The notes below the pieces were generated by a model. It did not search any database. It saw only the letters and a program-made list of their open reading frames with translations, and was not told the origin of the DNA. Position numbers and translations under genes: made by a program. Positions 18,850-28,576 of a stretch of 64,000 nt of DNA are shown one piece after another (position 1 is the stretch's first letter; the number at the start of each line of letters is the position of its first letter). Source of the stretch: Adhaeribacter rhizoryzae (lineage in GTDB: Bacteria; Bacteroidota; Bacteroidia; Cytophagales; Hymenobacteraceae); assembly GCF_008629685.1 (NCBI RefSeq), contig NZ_VWSF01000003.1:284795-348794 (forward strand). The letters are read 5' to 3'.

Positions 18850-19788
18850 TTAGGTAGTTACAGCCTGAAAAACAGATTCAGTCTCGTATACTTTCCGGAT
18901 ACCAGTTTCTAAATCGATGGTATACCGCCACCCCCAAGAGGCTAATTTACTTACATCCATAAGTTTACGTGGTGTACCATCTGGTTTAGTAGCATCCCAC
19001 ACAATTTTCCCTTCGTAACCTACCACCCGCTGAATCAGCTCGGCTAGTTCTATTATAGATACATCTTCGCCGGTACCGATATTTACCAGGCCCGGTTCGT
19101 TGTAGTTTTGCATGAGGTAATAGCAGGCATCCGCTAAATCGTCGGCGTGCAGGAACTCGCGTTTAGGGGTACCGCTGCCCCACACGGTTACGGTGGACTG
19201 GTTAGTAATTTTAGCTTCGTGCATTTTGCGCAGCAAAGCCGGCAATACGTGCGAGTTGTTCAGGTCGTAGTTATCGTTGGGGCCGTACAGGTTAGTAGGC
19301 ATTATCGAAATAAAATTACAACCATACTGACTCCGGTACGCATCGCACATTTTAATACCGGCAATTTTGGCAATGGCGTAAGGCTCGTTGGTGGGCTCCA
19401 GTTCGCCGGTTAGCAAATATTCTTCTTTTAAAGGTTGCGGGGCCAGCTTCGGGTAAATGCACGAAGAACCCAAAAACAACAGTTTCTTCACGCCGCTTAA
19501 ATAACTCTGGTGAATCACGTTGTTCTGAATCATCAGGTTATCGTAAATAAATTCGGCACGGTACACGTTGTTAGCCTGGATGCCGCCTACTTTGGCGGCG
19601 GCCAGAAATACATAGTCCGGCTTTTCTGCCTCAAAAAAAGCTTTAACGGCCAGAGTATCCCGTAAATCCAGTTCTTTAGAAGTTCGGAAAATAAAATTAG
19701 TAAATCCTTCGGCTTTTAGTTTCCGGTGAATGGCCGAACCAACCATGCCGCGATGGCCGGCAATATATATAAGCGCTTCTTTTTCCAT
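18850..19788 (-). CDS. fcl: GDP-L-fucose synthase
   Basis: This 312-aa SDR enzyme has the NADP-binding [16 protein letters not shown] at residues 8-23. The catalytic triad region shows [16 protein letters not shown] and [12 protein letters not shown] (YxxxK). This is the GDP-4-keto-6-deoxymannose 3,5-epimerase-4-reductase (WcaG/Fcl) pattern, and length is as expected. It lies downstream of gmd in the same direction with a 75-bp spacer that contains a hairpin. The pair completes GDP-L-fucose synthesis from GDP-mannose for surface glycans. Confidence 0.95.
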   Translation of the reverse strand: MEKEALIYIAGHRGMVGSAIHRKLKAEGFTNFIFRTSKELDLRDTLAVKAFFEAEKPDYVFLAAAKVGGIQANNVYRAEFIYDNLMIQNNVIHQSYLSGVKKLLFLGSSCIYPKLAPQPLKEEYLLTGELEPTNEPYAIAKIAGIKMCDAYRSQYGCNFISIMPTNLYGPNDNYDLNNSHVLPALLRKMHEAKITNQSTVTVWGSGTPKREFLHADDLADACYYLMQNYNEPGLVNIGTGEDVSIIELAELIQRVVGYEGKIVWDATKPDGTPRKLMDVSKLASWGWRYTIDLETGIRKVYETESVFQAVTT

Positions 19789-19820
19789 GTAATATTAACC
19801 TTGCGGTTTGCTGTATTTAG

Positions 19821-19860
19821 ATTAAAAACCCGGTTCCTTTTAGGAAACCGGGTTTTTAAT
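19821..19860 (-). terminator. Hairpin between gmd and fcl
   Basis: ATTAAAAACCCGG and CCGGGTTTTTAAT arms with a short AT loop form a near-perfect stem flanked by A and T runs. It directly follows the gmd stop codon, so it may attenuate or end gmd transcripts before fcl. Confidence 0.6.
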
Positions 19861-19863
19861 TAA

Positions 19864-20982
19864 TTATTCGTGATAGTTGAATATTTTATGACCGCCCTCC
19901 ATTAAGTAGGCATCGCGTTTAAACAACGCTACGTCGGCTTCGATCATATCTTTTACCAGGGCTGGCAAATCGTATTTGGGCTCCCAGTTTAATTTGGTTT
20001 TAGATTTGGTTGGGTCGCCGATTAATAATTCTACTTCGGTTGGCCGGAAATAAGCCGGGTCAACGGCAATTATTTCTTTACCAATAGGTAACTGGTATTC
20101 CGGGTTAGTACAACTCACCACTTTGGCGGTTTCGGTGGCACCTTCGCCCTCAAAAGCTAATTTAATGCCTAGTTCGGCAAAAGTCATGCGCACAAAATCG
20201 CGGACGGTGGTGGTAATACCGGTGGCAATTACGTAATCTTCGGGTGTATCCTGCTGCAAAATCAACCACATGGCTTCTACGTAGTCTTTGGCGTGTCCCC
20301 AGTCACGACGGGCATCCAGGTTACCCAGGTAAATTTTATCTTGTAAGCCCATGGCAATACGGGCAGCGCCCCGGGTAATTTTACGGGTTACAAAGGTTTC
20401 GCCGCGTAACGGCGATTCGTGGTTAAACAAAATACCATTGCAGGCATACATGTTATAAGCCTCGCGGTAGTTTACGGTAATCCAGTAGCCGTAAATTTTG
20501 GCTACGGCGTACGGCGAACGCGGGTAAAAAGGCGTTTTTTCGGATTGCGGTACTTCCTGCACCAAACCGTACAGCTCGGAAGTAGAAGCCTGGTAAATCC
20601 GGGTTTTTTCGGTGAGGCCTAGAATCCGGACGGCTTCCAAGATGCGCAAAGTACCCAGGCCATCAACGTTGGCGGTATATTCCGGGGTATCGAAGCTTAC
20701 CTTCACGTGCGACATGGCACCCAGGTTGTAAATTTCGTCGGGCTGTACTTCCTGGATAATGCGGATAATATTGGTAGAATCGGTTAAATCGCCGTAATGC
20801 AATTTAAAACGAACGTTGTTCTCGTGTAAATCCTGGTATAAATGGTCGATGCGGTCGGTGTTAAAAAGCGAAGTTCTTCTTTTTACGCCGTGTACTTCAT
20901 AACCTTTCTCCAAAAGCAATTCAGATAAATAAGCTCCATCCTGACCGGTAACACCGGTTATTAAAGCAACCTTTTTTTTCAT
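19864..20982 (-). CDS. gmd: GDP-mannose 4,6-dehydratase
   Basis: This 372-aa protein begins [20 protein letters not shown], the Rossmann motif of Gmd. It has [27 protein letters not shown] (catalytic region) and [12 protein letters not shown] (YxxxK), all in family order. It converts GDP-D-mannose to GDP-4-keto-6-deoxy-D-mannose, the substrate of the neighbouring fcl product. Full length. About 500 bp of non-coding DNA upstream probably holds the promoter for gmd-fcl. Confidence 0.96.
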   Translation of the reverse strand: MKKKVALITGVTGQDGAYLSELLLEKGYEVHGVKRRTSLFNTDRIDHLYQDLHENNVRFKLHYGDLTDSTNIIRIIQEVQPDEIYNLGAMSHVKVSFDTPEYTANVDGLGTLRILEAVRILGLTEKTRIYQASTSELYGLVQEVPQSEKTPFYPRSPYAVAKIYGYWITVNYREAYNMYACNGILFNHESPLRGETFVTRKITRGAARIAMGLQDKIYLGNLDARRDWGHAKDYVEAMWLILQQDTPEDYVIATGITTTVRDFVRMTFAELGIKLAFEGEGATETAKVVSCTNPEYQLPIGKEIIAVDPAYFRPTEVELLIGDPTKSKTKLNWEPKYDLPALVKDMIEADVALFKRDAYLMEGGHKIFNYHE

Positions 20983-21486
20983 TTAATTTTTATAATCAAT
21001 TATAATTTTATCTTTTTAAAAGCTACCCGAGCTTTTAAGTTTGCTGCCCGGTTAGTTAAATAATTATATAGCAAAATAACAATATAATTTTAACACAAAA
21101 AACAAATAATATTAATTTATTTATAACCCGGTGCTTTTACCCCAATATTCGACTAAACAATAAGCTATATCATTCTTAGATTTTCCTTTAATAGCTTATA
21201 AGTTGCAAAATACCTTCTTTTAACCAAGAATTAATAAAAAAAATTTTATTTTTTATCTGTCTGGTAGCAAAATTCATATTTTTTACATAGAAGTTGTTTC
21301 TTATTTCTGTTTCGCATAGTATCTGGTGCTATTGGGGCTATTATTAAAGCTTATGTTTAAGTTGATACCAGAATACTTTTACTGAGACGCTTCGCTAATC
21401 ATTAGTTGCTTCGATTCTCAAATGCGCAGGCATATTTAATTACGGCATAATAGCAGATAAGCTTGGCTTAATATATGTGTAGGTTT
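20983..21486. other. Intergenic spacer upstream of gmd
   Basis: About 500 bp of AT-rich DNA between gmd and the next minus-strand gene. Presumably it carries the gmd promoter. I see no ORF, RNA or strong repeat. Confidence 0.4.
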
Positions 21487-22596
21487 TTAATATTGATTAA
21501 AAAAATGCCTAATCTCGGAGCAAATATAAGCTACTTTCTCCTGATCGAGACCCGGCCAGAGGGGCAAACTTAAACCGGTTTCCGCCAGGGTATTGGCAAT
21601 CGGGAACGCCTCGGGCGCAAAACCCAGGTGCTGGTAAGCCTCTTGCCGGTGCGGCGGGATAGGGTAATGCAGGGCCGTACCAATGCCTTTTGCAGTTAGG
21701 TAGTTTTGTAAGGCATCCCGGCGACTAGACCGAACCATAAAAATATGGTAAACGTGCGTAGCACCTGGCGCTACCGCCGGCAATACCAGGTCCGGAATAT
21801 TACTTAATTCGGCATAGTACTGCGCGGCAATGTCTTGCCTCTCTCTGTTCCATTTATTTAACCACAGTAGCTTCTGGCTTAAAATAGCGGCTTGTAGTTC
21901 ATCTAAACGGGAGTTAAGCCCTATTTCTGTATGGTGATACTTTTCAGCGGAGCCATAGTTGCGGAGGATACGGGCCTTTTCGGCCAGCTCAGGGTTGTTG
22001 GTAGTAAGGGCGCCGGCATCGCCCAGTGCACCCAAGTTTTTAATTGGGTAGAAACTGGTGGCATTTAGCTGACCAAAACTACCGGTCAGTCGGCCTTTAA
22101 ATGTGGCACCCTGGGCCTGCGCGTTATCTTCAATTACCAGTAGATTGTATTCGGCCGCCAGTTGCATGATAACATCCATGTTGCAAGCCTGGCCATACAA
22201 ATGAACCGGCATAATAGCTTTGGTGCGGGTAGTAATAGCTGCCCTAATATTTTCCGGATTTATATTGTAAGTAATAGGGTCCGGCTCGACGGGCACAATA
22301 ATAGCTCCCCCTGCCGAAACAGCTAACCAGGTAGCCATAAAGGTATGGGAAGGCACTATTACTTCATCGCCGGGGCCAATATTTAAAACTTTTAAAGCAA
22401 TTTGCAGCGCATCAAAGCCATTGCCTACGCCTACACAATACTGCGTACCCGAAAAATCAGCATAAGCTGCTTCAAATTTTTGTAAATATTTTCCCAATAT
22501 ATACCATTGCGCATCAAATACTTCGGTGATGGCTTGCAGTACCGGTTCCCGGATAAGTTTATGCTGCGCTTCAAAGGAATAATAAGGTATGTGCAA
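21487..22596 (-). CDS. DegT/DnrJ/EryC1/StrS sugar aminotransferase (FdtB/QdtB-like)
   Basis: This 369-aa PLP enzyme shows [44 protein letters not shown] and [17 protein letters not shown], where the lysine forms the Schiff base. The [14 protein letters not shown] form is typical of 3-amino-3,6-dideoxyhexose transaminases (FdtB/QdtB group). It would aminate a nucleotide-linked keto sugar. No matching 3,4-ketoisomerase is visible in the window, so the substrate is uncertain. It is flanked by two large spacers and may be a monocistronic unit. Confidence 0.85.
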   Translation of the reverse strand: MHIPYYSFEAQHKLIREPVLQAITEVFDAQWYILGKYLQKFEAAYADFSGTQYCVGVGNGFDALQIALKVLNIGPGDEVIVPSHTFMATWLAVSAGGAIIVPVEPDPITYNINPENIRAAITTRTKAIMPVHLYGQACNMDVIMQLAAEYNLLVIEDNAQAQGATFKGRLTGSFGQLNATSFYPIKNLGALGDAGALTTNNPELAEKARILRNYGSAEKYHHTEIGLNSRLDELQAAILSQKLLWLNKWNRERQDIAAQYYAELSNIPDLVLPAVAPGATHVYHIFMVRSSRRDALQNYLTAKGIGTALHYPIPPHRQEAYQHLGFAPEAFPIANTLAETGLSLPLWPGLDQEKVAYICSEIRHFFNQY

Positions 22597-22911
22597 GGTT
22601 GTATTGAAGCTTAGGGTAGATGGAAAATATCTATTACGCCCTTTCGGAGCTTTTTCAGGTCTTATAAACTAATGCTTGTTCTTTTCGATGGGCTTCACCC
22701 ATCGCTGACGTATTACGCCCCGCTGGGGCTGATTTGTTTTAAAATTTTGGTGGCTATGCTGTCAGGCAAAATATTCTCTATAGTTTATTTAACTTAACGC
22801 TTGGCCCTTCTCTTAAAAAGCAATTAAAAGCAATGCCTTTCCGCAGAATCTAGCAGAAAGGCATTGTTTGTTTTAGAAAGCAAAACCAAATTTTTTCCGG
22901 TTTGATAATAT
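22597..22911. repeat. Intergenic segment with repeated hairpins
   Basis: The spacer contains GATGGG-CTTCA-CCCATC (22687-22703) and GCCCC-GCT-GGGGC (22727-22739). The second hairpin's ATTACGCCC context also occurs in variant form at 22634-22642. This looks like a compact intergenic repeat family rather than a gene. Whether it recurs elsewhere needs a genome search. Confidence 0.4.
22831..22866 (-). terminator. Terminator hairpin after the SDR gene
   Basis: CAATGCCTTTC (22831-22841) pairs with GAAAGGCATTG (22856-22866). It lies 45 bp beyond the stop of the minus-strand SDR gene and has T-rich sequence on both sides, so it may act in either direction. Confidence 0.6.
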
Positions 22912-23865
22912 TTAGCTCTGCAGCACTTCAATTTTCTCTTTGAAATATTCAAGGGTGCGGCGCAGACCTTCGGCACGGGAAACCTGGGGCTCCCAGCCTA
23001 ATATTTCTTTGGCTTTGGCAATATTCGGGCGGCGTTTTTGTGGGTCGTCTTTTGGTAAAGGCTGGTAACCTAAATTAAGTGGCACCCCGGTTAAGTTGCA
23101 AATTTCTTCGGCAAACTCCTTAATGGTAATCTCATCGGGGTTACCAATATTTACTGGCAACGGATAATCGCTGAACAGCAAACGGTAAATGCCTTCAATT
23201 AAATCATCCACATAGCAGAAAGAACGGGTTTGCGAACCATCACCGAAAATAGAAAGCTCCTCCCCTCTTAAAGCCTGGCTCAGGAAAGCCGGCAATACCC
23301 GGCCATCGTCCAGGCGCATGCGCGGACCGTAAGTGTTAAATATGCGCACAATGCGGGTTTCCAGGCCATGGTGCGTGTGGTACGCCATGGTTATGGCTTC
23401 CTGGAAACGCTTGGCTTCGTCGTAGCAGCCGCGCGGCCCCACCGGGTTTACGTTGCCCCAATATTCTTCTACCTGCGGGTGAATTTCAGGATCGCCGTAA
23501 ACTTCAGAAGTAGAAGCAATGAGCATGCGGGCACCTTTAACACGGGCCAAACCTAATAAATTATGCGTACCCAGCGAACCTACTTTTAAAGTTTGGATCG
23601 GAATCTGCAAATAATCGATGGGACTGGCCGGTGAGGCGAAATGCAGAATGTAATCCAGTTTACCGGGCACATGCACGTATTTGGAAACATCGTGGTGGTA
23701 AAACTCGAAGTTCGGCAGCTTAAATAAATGCTCGATGTTGGCCAGGTTGCCGGTAATCAGGTTATCCATGGCAATAACATGGTAACCTTCGTTAATAAAG
23801 CGGTCGCAGAGGTGCGACCCTAAAAAGCCGGCCCCGCCGGTAATTAATATGCGTTTCTGAGTCAT
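22912..23865 (-). CDS. UDP-glucuronate decarboxylase-like SDR (UDP-xylose synthase family)
   Basis: This 317-aa extended SDR begins [19 protein letters not shown]. It contains [26 protein letters not shown] and [12 protein letters not shown] (YxxxK), then [19 protein letters not shown]. This set matches UDP-glucuronic acid decarboxylase (UXS), which forms UDP-xylose with NAD. It is immediately upstream of the ugd stop with only a 7-bp gap, so the two enzymes form a UDP-glucose to UDP-glucuronate to UDP-xylose route. Only the final product identity is inferred. Confidence 0.9.
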   Translation of the reverse strand: MTQKRILITGGAGFLGSHLCDRFINEGYHVIAMDNLITGNLANIEHLFKLPNFEFYHHDVSKYVHVPGKLDYILHFASPASPIDYLQIPIQTLKVGSLGTHNLLGLARVKGARMLIASTSEVYGDPEIHPQVEEYWGNVNPVGPRGCYDEAKRFQEAITMAYHTHHGLETRIVRIFNTYGPRMRLDDGRVLPAFLSQALRGEELSIFGDGSQTRSFCYVDDLIEGIYRLLFSDYPLPVNIGNPDEITIKEFAEEICNLTGVPLNLGYQPLPKDDPQKRRPNIAKAKEILGWEPQVSRAEGLRRTLEYFKEKIEVLQS

Positions 23866-23872
23866 TTGGTAT

Positions 23873-25219
23873 TTAAGCTAGGTCTATTGCTGAGTGATAA
23901 TGGGGTTTTACACCAATGCCGTAATAAGTAAAGCCGGCTTCTTCCATTCCTTTAATATCGTAAATATTACGGCCGTCAAAAATAATATTATCTTTCATTA
24001 AGCGTGCTATTACTTTAAAGTTCGGCGACCGGAACTCGGGCCACTCGGTTACTACCAATAAAGCATCTGCATCAATTAAAGCATCGTACTGGTCTTTAGC
24101 ATATTCAACTTTATCGCCCAAAATATGCTGCGCTTCTTTCATGGCTACCGGGTCGTAAGCTTTTACTTTGCCGCCGGCCTCAATTATTTTGTCGATTAAT
24201 ACCAAAGAAGGCGCTTCGCGCATGTCGTCGGTTTTGGGTTTAAAAGATAAGCCCCAGATGGCAAAGGTTTTGCCGGTAATATCGCCTTCGAAATGCTTTT
24301 GAATTTTATTAAATAAAACCGATTTCTGGTTTTCGTTTACCGACTCTACCGATTTTAAAATCTGCATTTCGTAGCCATTCTCGGCGGCGGTTTTAATCAG
24401 GGCTTTTACGTCTTTCGGGAAACACGAACCACCGTAACCAATACCGGGGTAAATAAATTTATTGCCTATGCGGGCATCGCTGCCAATACCTTTGCGCACC
24501 ATGTTTACATCGGCACCCATTATTTCGCAAAGGTTGGCAATATCGTTCATAAAGCTGATTTTGGTAGCCAGCATGGAGTTGGCGGCGTACTTAGTCATTT
24601 CGGCCGATGGAATATCCATGAAAATAATGGGGTGGCCGTTCAGCAGGAAAGGCTTGTAAACCTTGGTCATAAGATCTTCGGCCCGCTCCGATTCTACACC
24701 AATTACAATACGATCCGGTTTCAGGAAGTCTTCGATGGCGGCACCTTCTTTTAAGAATTCGGGGTTAGAAGCTACATCAAACTCCAGGGGTTCTTCGCGC
24801 AATATAATTTCTTCTTCAATAGCGGCCCGCACTTTCCGCGCGGTACCTACGGGCACGGTGCTCTTGGTTACTACCACCATGTAATTATTCATGTGCCGGC
24901 CAATGCTGCGGGCTACAGCCAGTACGTATTTTAAATCGGCGCTGCCGTCTTCGCCTGGCGGGGTACCTACGGCAATAAAAGCTACATCGGCATCCTTAAT
25001 GCTGGTGGCAATATCGTCGGAGAAATGCAGACGCTCCTGGCGGGTATTCCGCAGCACCATTTCTTCGAGGCCAGGTTCGTAAATGGGCAGAATACCGTTT
25101 TTCAGGTTTTCTATTTTTTTGGTATCAATATCAATACAGGTAACGTCCATACCTACTTCGGCGAGGCAGGTTCCGGTAACCAAACCCACATAGCCGGTTC
25201 CAACAATGGCAATTTTCAT
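23873..25219 (-). CDS. ugd: UDP-glucose 6-dehydrogenase
   Basis: This 448-aa protein has the NAD-binding [16 protein letters not shown] start, [27 protein letters not shown] and the catalytic [12 protein letters not shown] with C266. It oxidises UDP-glucose to UDP-glucuronate with two NAD. Length is as expected for the family. It is transcribed first in a two-gene unit with the UXS-like gene 7 bp downstream, which fits the pathway order. Confidence 0.96.
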   Translation of the reverse strand: MKIAIVGTGYVGLVTGTCLAEVGMDVTCIDIDTKKIENLKNGILPIYEPGLEEMVLRNTRQERLHFSDDIATSIKDADVAFIAVGTPPGEDGSADLKYVLAVARSIGRHMNNYMVVVTKSTVPVGTARKVRAAIEEEIILREEPLEFDVASNPEFLKEGAAIEDFLKPDRIVIGVESERAEDLMTKVYKPFLLNGHPIIFMDIPSAEMTKYAANSMLATKISFMNDIANLCEIMGADVNMVRKGIGSDARIGNKFIYPGIGYGGSCFPKDVKALIKTAAENGYEMQILKSVESVNENQKSVLFNKIQKHFEGDITGKTFAIWGLSFKPKTDDMREAPSLVLIDKIIEAGGKVKAYDPVAMKEAQHILGDKVEYAKDQYDALIDADALLVVTEWPEFRSPNFKVIARLMKDNIIFDGRNIYDIKGMEEAGFTYYGIGVKPHYHSAIDLA

Positions 25220-25329
25220 AAATATTTATTTATATATATTGTTTAATATTTAATACGTACAAAAATAGAAGTTAGTTAGAAAAATAAAAACAAATATAGA
25301 TAAATATTTAAAAATCAAGTTATTGTAAA

Positions 25330-27234
25330 TTATACAAGATGTTTTTTATACCAATGCTGAAACACAATTAAGGCCCAGATACGGGCATGAATATCTTCGG
25401 GATTCCGCGAAAATATTTTGGCTTTTAATTTCCGGATTTCGTCTACGTTAAATATTCCCTGCTCTTGGATAAACTGGTCCGATAATAAATCATCGGTAAT
25501 AAGAGGCCGCAATTCGTTCTGAAACCATTTAAGCAGCGGTACTTCAAAGCCGTGTTTGGGTCGGTTGTATAATTCTGCGGGCAGCATGGGCCGGAAAGCA
25601 TCCTGCACCAGCTTCTTTTTCATTTTATTATCTATTTTAGATGATTGCGGCAGCGAGAAAGCAAAATTCACTACTTTATAATCCAGGAAAGGCGTGCGTA
25701 CTTCCAGGCTGTTGGCCATCGACATTAAATCTACTTTCGTGAGCATGTCGTTGGGCAACACCAGTTGCATATCGGTATACAGCACTTCGTTAATATCACC
25801 GTCCTGGTGAATATGTTGCAGAATACGTTTTTTGCGCTTTTTGTAAACACCTTTGGCCATTAATTGCCGGCTCTTTTTAGTTAATAATTGCCGGGCTTCG
25901 TCTTCATCGGCAAAAGTAGCCCAGTTGTAGTAGCGGTCTTTAGCCGAGGCCATCATGCCTTCGGAAAAACGCTGAAACTGCCGTACTTTATTACCAATAG
26001 CAGAATTGCGGGATTTAGGCAAAAGATCCCAAAGCGGACCTAAACCTGTAACCATTTCGGCCATAAAACCACCCTGCCGCACTTTGTAATCGCCCATGTG
26101 CTTGTTGTAGCCGGCAAATAATTCGTCGGCGCCATCGCCCGATAAAGCTACGGTAACCTGCTGGCGGGTATATTTACTTAATATATATACTGCTAAAGCC
26201 GACGAATCGGCGAAAGGCTCGTCTATATAATCGAGTACCTGGAAAAGATGATCGTATAAATCCTGGTTGGTGAGCGAAAATACCGTGTGGTTGGTTTTAT
26301 ATTTATCGGCAACCAATTTGGCATAATGGGTTTCGTCGAAAAAAGGTTCGTCTTTGTAGCCAATGGAGAACGTATTCAGCTTATCGGTGTGCCGCGAAGC
26401 CAACGCCACAATAACCGAAGAATCGATACCGCCGCTCAGGAAAGCGCCCAAGGGCACATCCGCAATCATCCGGCGTTGCACCGAAGCATCGAGCAACTCT
26501 ACTAATTTTTGCTGCTGCTGTTCGTAATTTAGCGGGTTGTTTTTAACTTTCTTTTTATCGTACGGAATGCGGTACCAGGCTTTTTTCAGCACCTTGCCAT
26601 TCTTAATATATAAGTAATGGCCAGGCTCCAGTTTTTTTACCCCTTTAATAATAGAAGCTGGCCCGGGTATATAGTTAAACTGTAAATATTGGTACAGCGA
26701 TACGTAATCTATTTTGCGGTTAATGCCAAACGCCAGCATGGCCTTCATTTCGGAAGCAAACAACAGCTTGTCTTCGTCTTTGTAAACGAGCAAGGGTTTT
26801 ACGCCCATGCGGTCACGGGCAATAAATAAAGAATCTTCTTCTTTGTCGTAAATGGCAAAGGCAAAAAAACCGTTCAGGCGTTTCAGAAACTTGCGGCCTT
26901 CTTTAATGTATAATTTTAACAGCACTTCGGTATCGGTGCCGGAAAAAAAGCTGTAGCCGCTGGCTTTTAATTTTTGTTTGAGTTGCGGGAAGTTGAATAT
27001 TTCGCCGTTGAACACAATGCTGTAACGCCCCGACTCGTCGGTCATGGGTTGCGCACCGTCGGCGGTTAAATCCAGAATAGCCAGGCGGCGGTGCCCCAAT
27101 CCGCATTTATCAAAATAAAAATGCCCTTGCGAATCAGGACCTCTGGTTTCGATGGCATCCGTAGATGCTTTTAATTTATCTAAATAATCGCGACCAATGT
27201 CGCTGAACGCATAAATACCGGAAATTCCACACAT
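25330..27234 (-). CDS. asnB: Asparagine synthase (glutamine-hydrolysing)
   Basis: This 634-aa protein begins MCGISGIYAF, exposing the Cys2 nucleophile of the class II glutamine amidotransferase domain (about residues 1-210). The synthetase domain has SGGIDSSVIVAL (ATP-binding PP-loop, near residue 266) and SGDGADELFAGY. The ~630-residue form is the type often found inside exopolysaccharide loci, where it may amidate sugar uronates instead of aspartate. It lies next to ugd, which makes a uronate, so either role is possible. Confidence 0.9.
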   Translation of the reverse strand: MCGISGIYAFSDIGRDYLDKLKASTDAIETRGPDSQGHFYFDKCGLGHRRLAILDLTADGAQPMTDESGRYSIVFNGEIFNFPQLKQKLKASGYSFFSGTDTEVLLKLYIKEGRKFLKRLNGFFAFAIYDKEEDSLFIARDRMGVKPLLVYKDEDKLLFASEMKAMLAFGINRKIDYVSLYQYLQFNYIPGPASIIKGVKKLEPGHYLYIKNGKVLKKAWYRIPYDKKKVKNNPLNYEQQQQKLVELLDASVQRRMIADVPLGAFLSGGIDSSVIVALASRHTDKLNTFSIGYKDEPFFDETHYAKLVADKYKTNHTVFSLTNQDLYDHLFQVLDYIDEPFADSSALAVYILSKYTRQQVTVALSGDGADELFAGYNKHMGDYKVRQGGFMAEMVTGLGPLWDLLPKSRNSAIGNKVRQFQRFSEGMMASAKDRYYNWATFADEDEARQLLTKKSRQLMAKGVYKKRKKRILQHIHQDGDINEVLYTDMQLVLPNDMLTKVDLMSMANSLEVRTPFLDYKVVNFAFSLPQSSKIDNKMKKKLVQDAFRPMLPAELYNRPKHGFEVPLLKWFQNELRPLITDDLLSDQFIQEQGIFNVDEIRKLKAKIFSRNPEDIHARIWALIVFQHWYKKHLV

Positions 27235-27647
27235 ATTGGCCGTAAATTTAAAAACATATCCTGTATTAACTCTAAATAATGTTGGCTTTTCGGGCCGGTA
27301 GCAAAGTTCATCTGCAAAAATTATAATATACCAGCTTCGGCAAAGAGCAGCAAATATTTATTCTGCAACTACCTACCGCGGTTTACCTGTTATGCCTTAC
27401 ACCCGAATCAGCACACGCATTTAAACTACCGATTGTTACATTTTAAATTTTAGACTAACTTATAAAAAGGCAAATTTCTGCTGTTTCAGGTCTGAAACAA
27501 AGGCGTAAAGTAGTTGTTTTGGCGAATGCAAAAGAAAGCTTTTGGTAATCAAAGGATTAAGAAAAAAAAGAGCCTTTTTCCGGTAGAACCCTTTTTTAAA
27601 AACCTGCTTTCCCTTAAATTCATCCTTCCATCATTATTTTTTCGCTT
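27235..27647. other. Divergent promoter region
   Basis: About 413 bp between asnB (minus) and the NlpC/P60 gene (plus). Both promoters should lie here. No ORF or RNA gene is evident. Confidence 0.4.
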
Positions 27648-28268
27648 ATGACTTGGCGTTCGTTATACCCTATTCTGAAGCTAATGTTGTCTTGCCTGGC
27701 CTTGTGCCTGATGGTATCTTGTAAAAAATCTTTCACTGGTTTTCGGTCCGGCATGGTTTCAAATAGCCCTTACGCCGATACCGACCAACGGGTATTAGAA
27801 CGCGAGTTTAAGAAGCAGGAAAAAATGGTTATCCGGGCGCAGCGACGCGCCGAAAAACTAGCCTTTACCCGGCCCAATAAAAAAATACAAAAAGTAATTC
27901 GTACGGCGCGTTCTTACCGGGGTACCCCCTACCGCTGGGGCGGCACCACCCGCATCGGCATGGATTGTTCGGGTTTATTATGCACTTCTTTTAAAGCCAT
28001 TAACGTAGATTTACCCCGCACCTCTAACGAACAAAGCGAATTTGGCCGGCGGGTCAGGCCAAAAGAATTAAAACCCGGCGATTTGGTATTCTTTGGCGCC
28101 TCGGCCAACAGCCGCCAGATTACGCACGTGGGCATGGTAACCGATGTAAAAGGCCGCGACGAAGTTTTCTTTATTCATGCCTCTACCAGCCTGGGCGTAA
28201 AAGAAGATAACTTATACTCAAACTATTATCAGAAAATATTCATCAAAGCGGTTCGTCCCAGAATCTAA
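27648..28268 (+). CDS. NlpC/P60 (C40) peptidase lipoprotein
   Basis: This 206-aa protein has a hydrophobic N-terminus ending in a lipobox-like LMVSC, with Cys25 the likely lipidation site. After a basic linker, the NlpC/P60 domain spans about residues 80-205. The catalytic Cys is in MDCSGLLC, and the His lies in THVGMVTD. Such enzymes cleave D-Glu-mDAP peptide bonds in peptidoglycan. It is probably anchored to a membrane and active on the cell wall. The gene stands alone between asnB and the receptor gene. Confidence 0.9.
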   Translation: MTWRSLYPILKLMLSCLALCLMVSCKKSFTGFRSGMVSNSPYADTDQRVLEREFKKQEKMVIRAQRRAEKLAFTRPNKKIQKVIRTARSYRGTPYRWGGTTRIGMDCSGLLCTSFKAINVDLPRTSNEQSEFGRRVRPKELKPGDLVFFGASANSRQITHVGMVTDVKGRDEVFFIHASTSLGVKEDNLYSNYYQKIFIKAVRPRI

Positions 28269-28576
28269 TTTTCCCTATCTTTGCCGGCGTAAATGCCTAT
28301 TTTTTTATTATTCTAATTTTATACTGATTTTGTTAATTATTTTTTAACAAAACTTTAGATACTTTAGATTATTTTTGTGGAGCCAAGTAGCAATATTGCA
28401 GGCAGGTAAAAAATATTTGCCTTTGCATTAAACCTTTGTATAAAGGCTAACTCATTTGGTTACAATTAAATAGATAAAAACATAGTTGCCAAAAAATCGT
28501 TTTTACACCTGTACCCTGTTTAGAAACCCAATTATTTCCTTTTTCACATATACAAACAAACAACAAACAACCCTTT
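28269..28576. promoter_or_regulatory. Leader and probable promoter of the TonB-dependent receptor gene
   Basis: About 308 bp without a gene. TATTTTTG at 28370-28377 matches the Bacteroidota -7 consensus TAnnTTTG exactly, but I see no good -33 TTG at standard spacing. If used, it gives a leader of about 200 nt ending in an A/C-rich stretch before the start codon. Confidence 0.3.
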
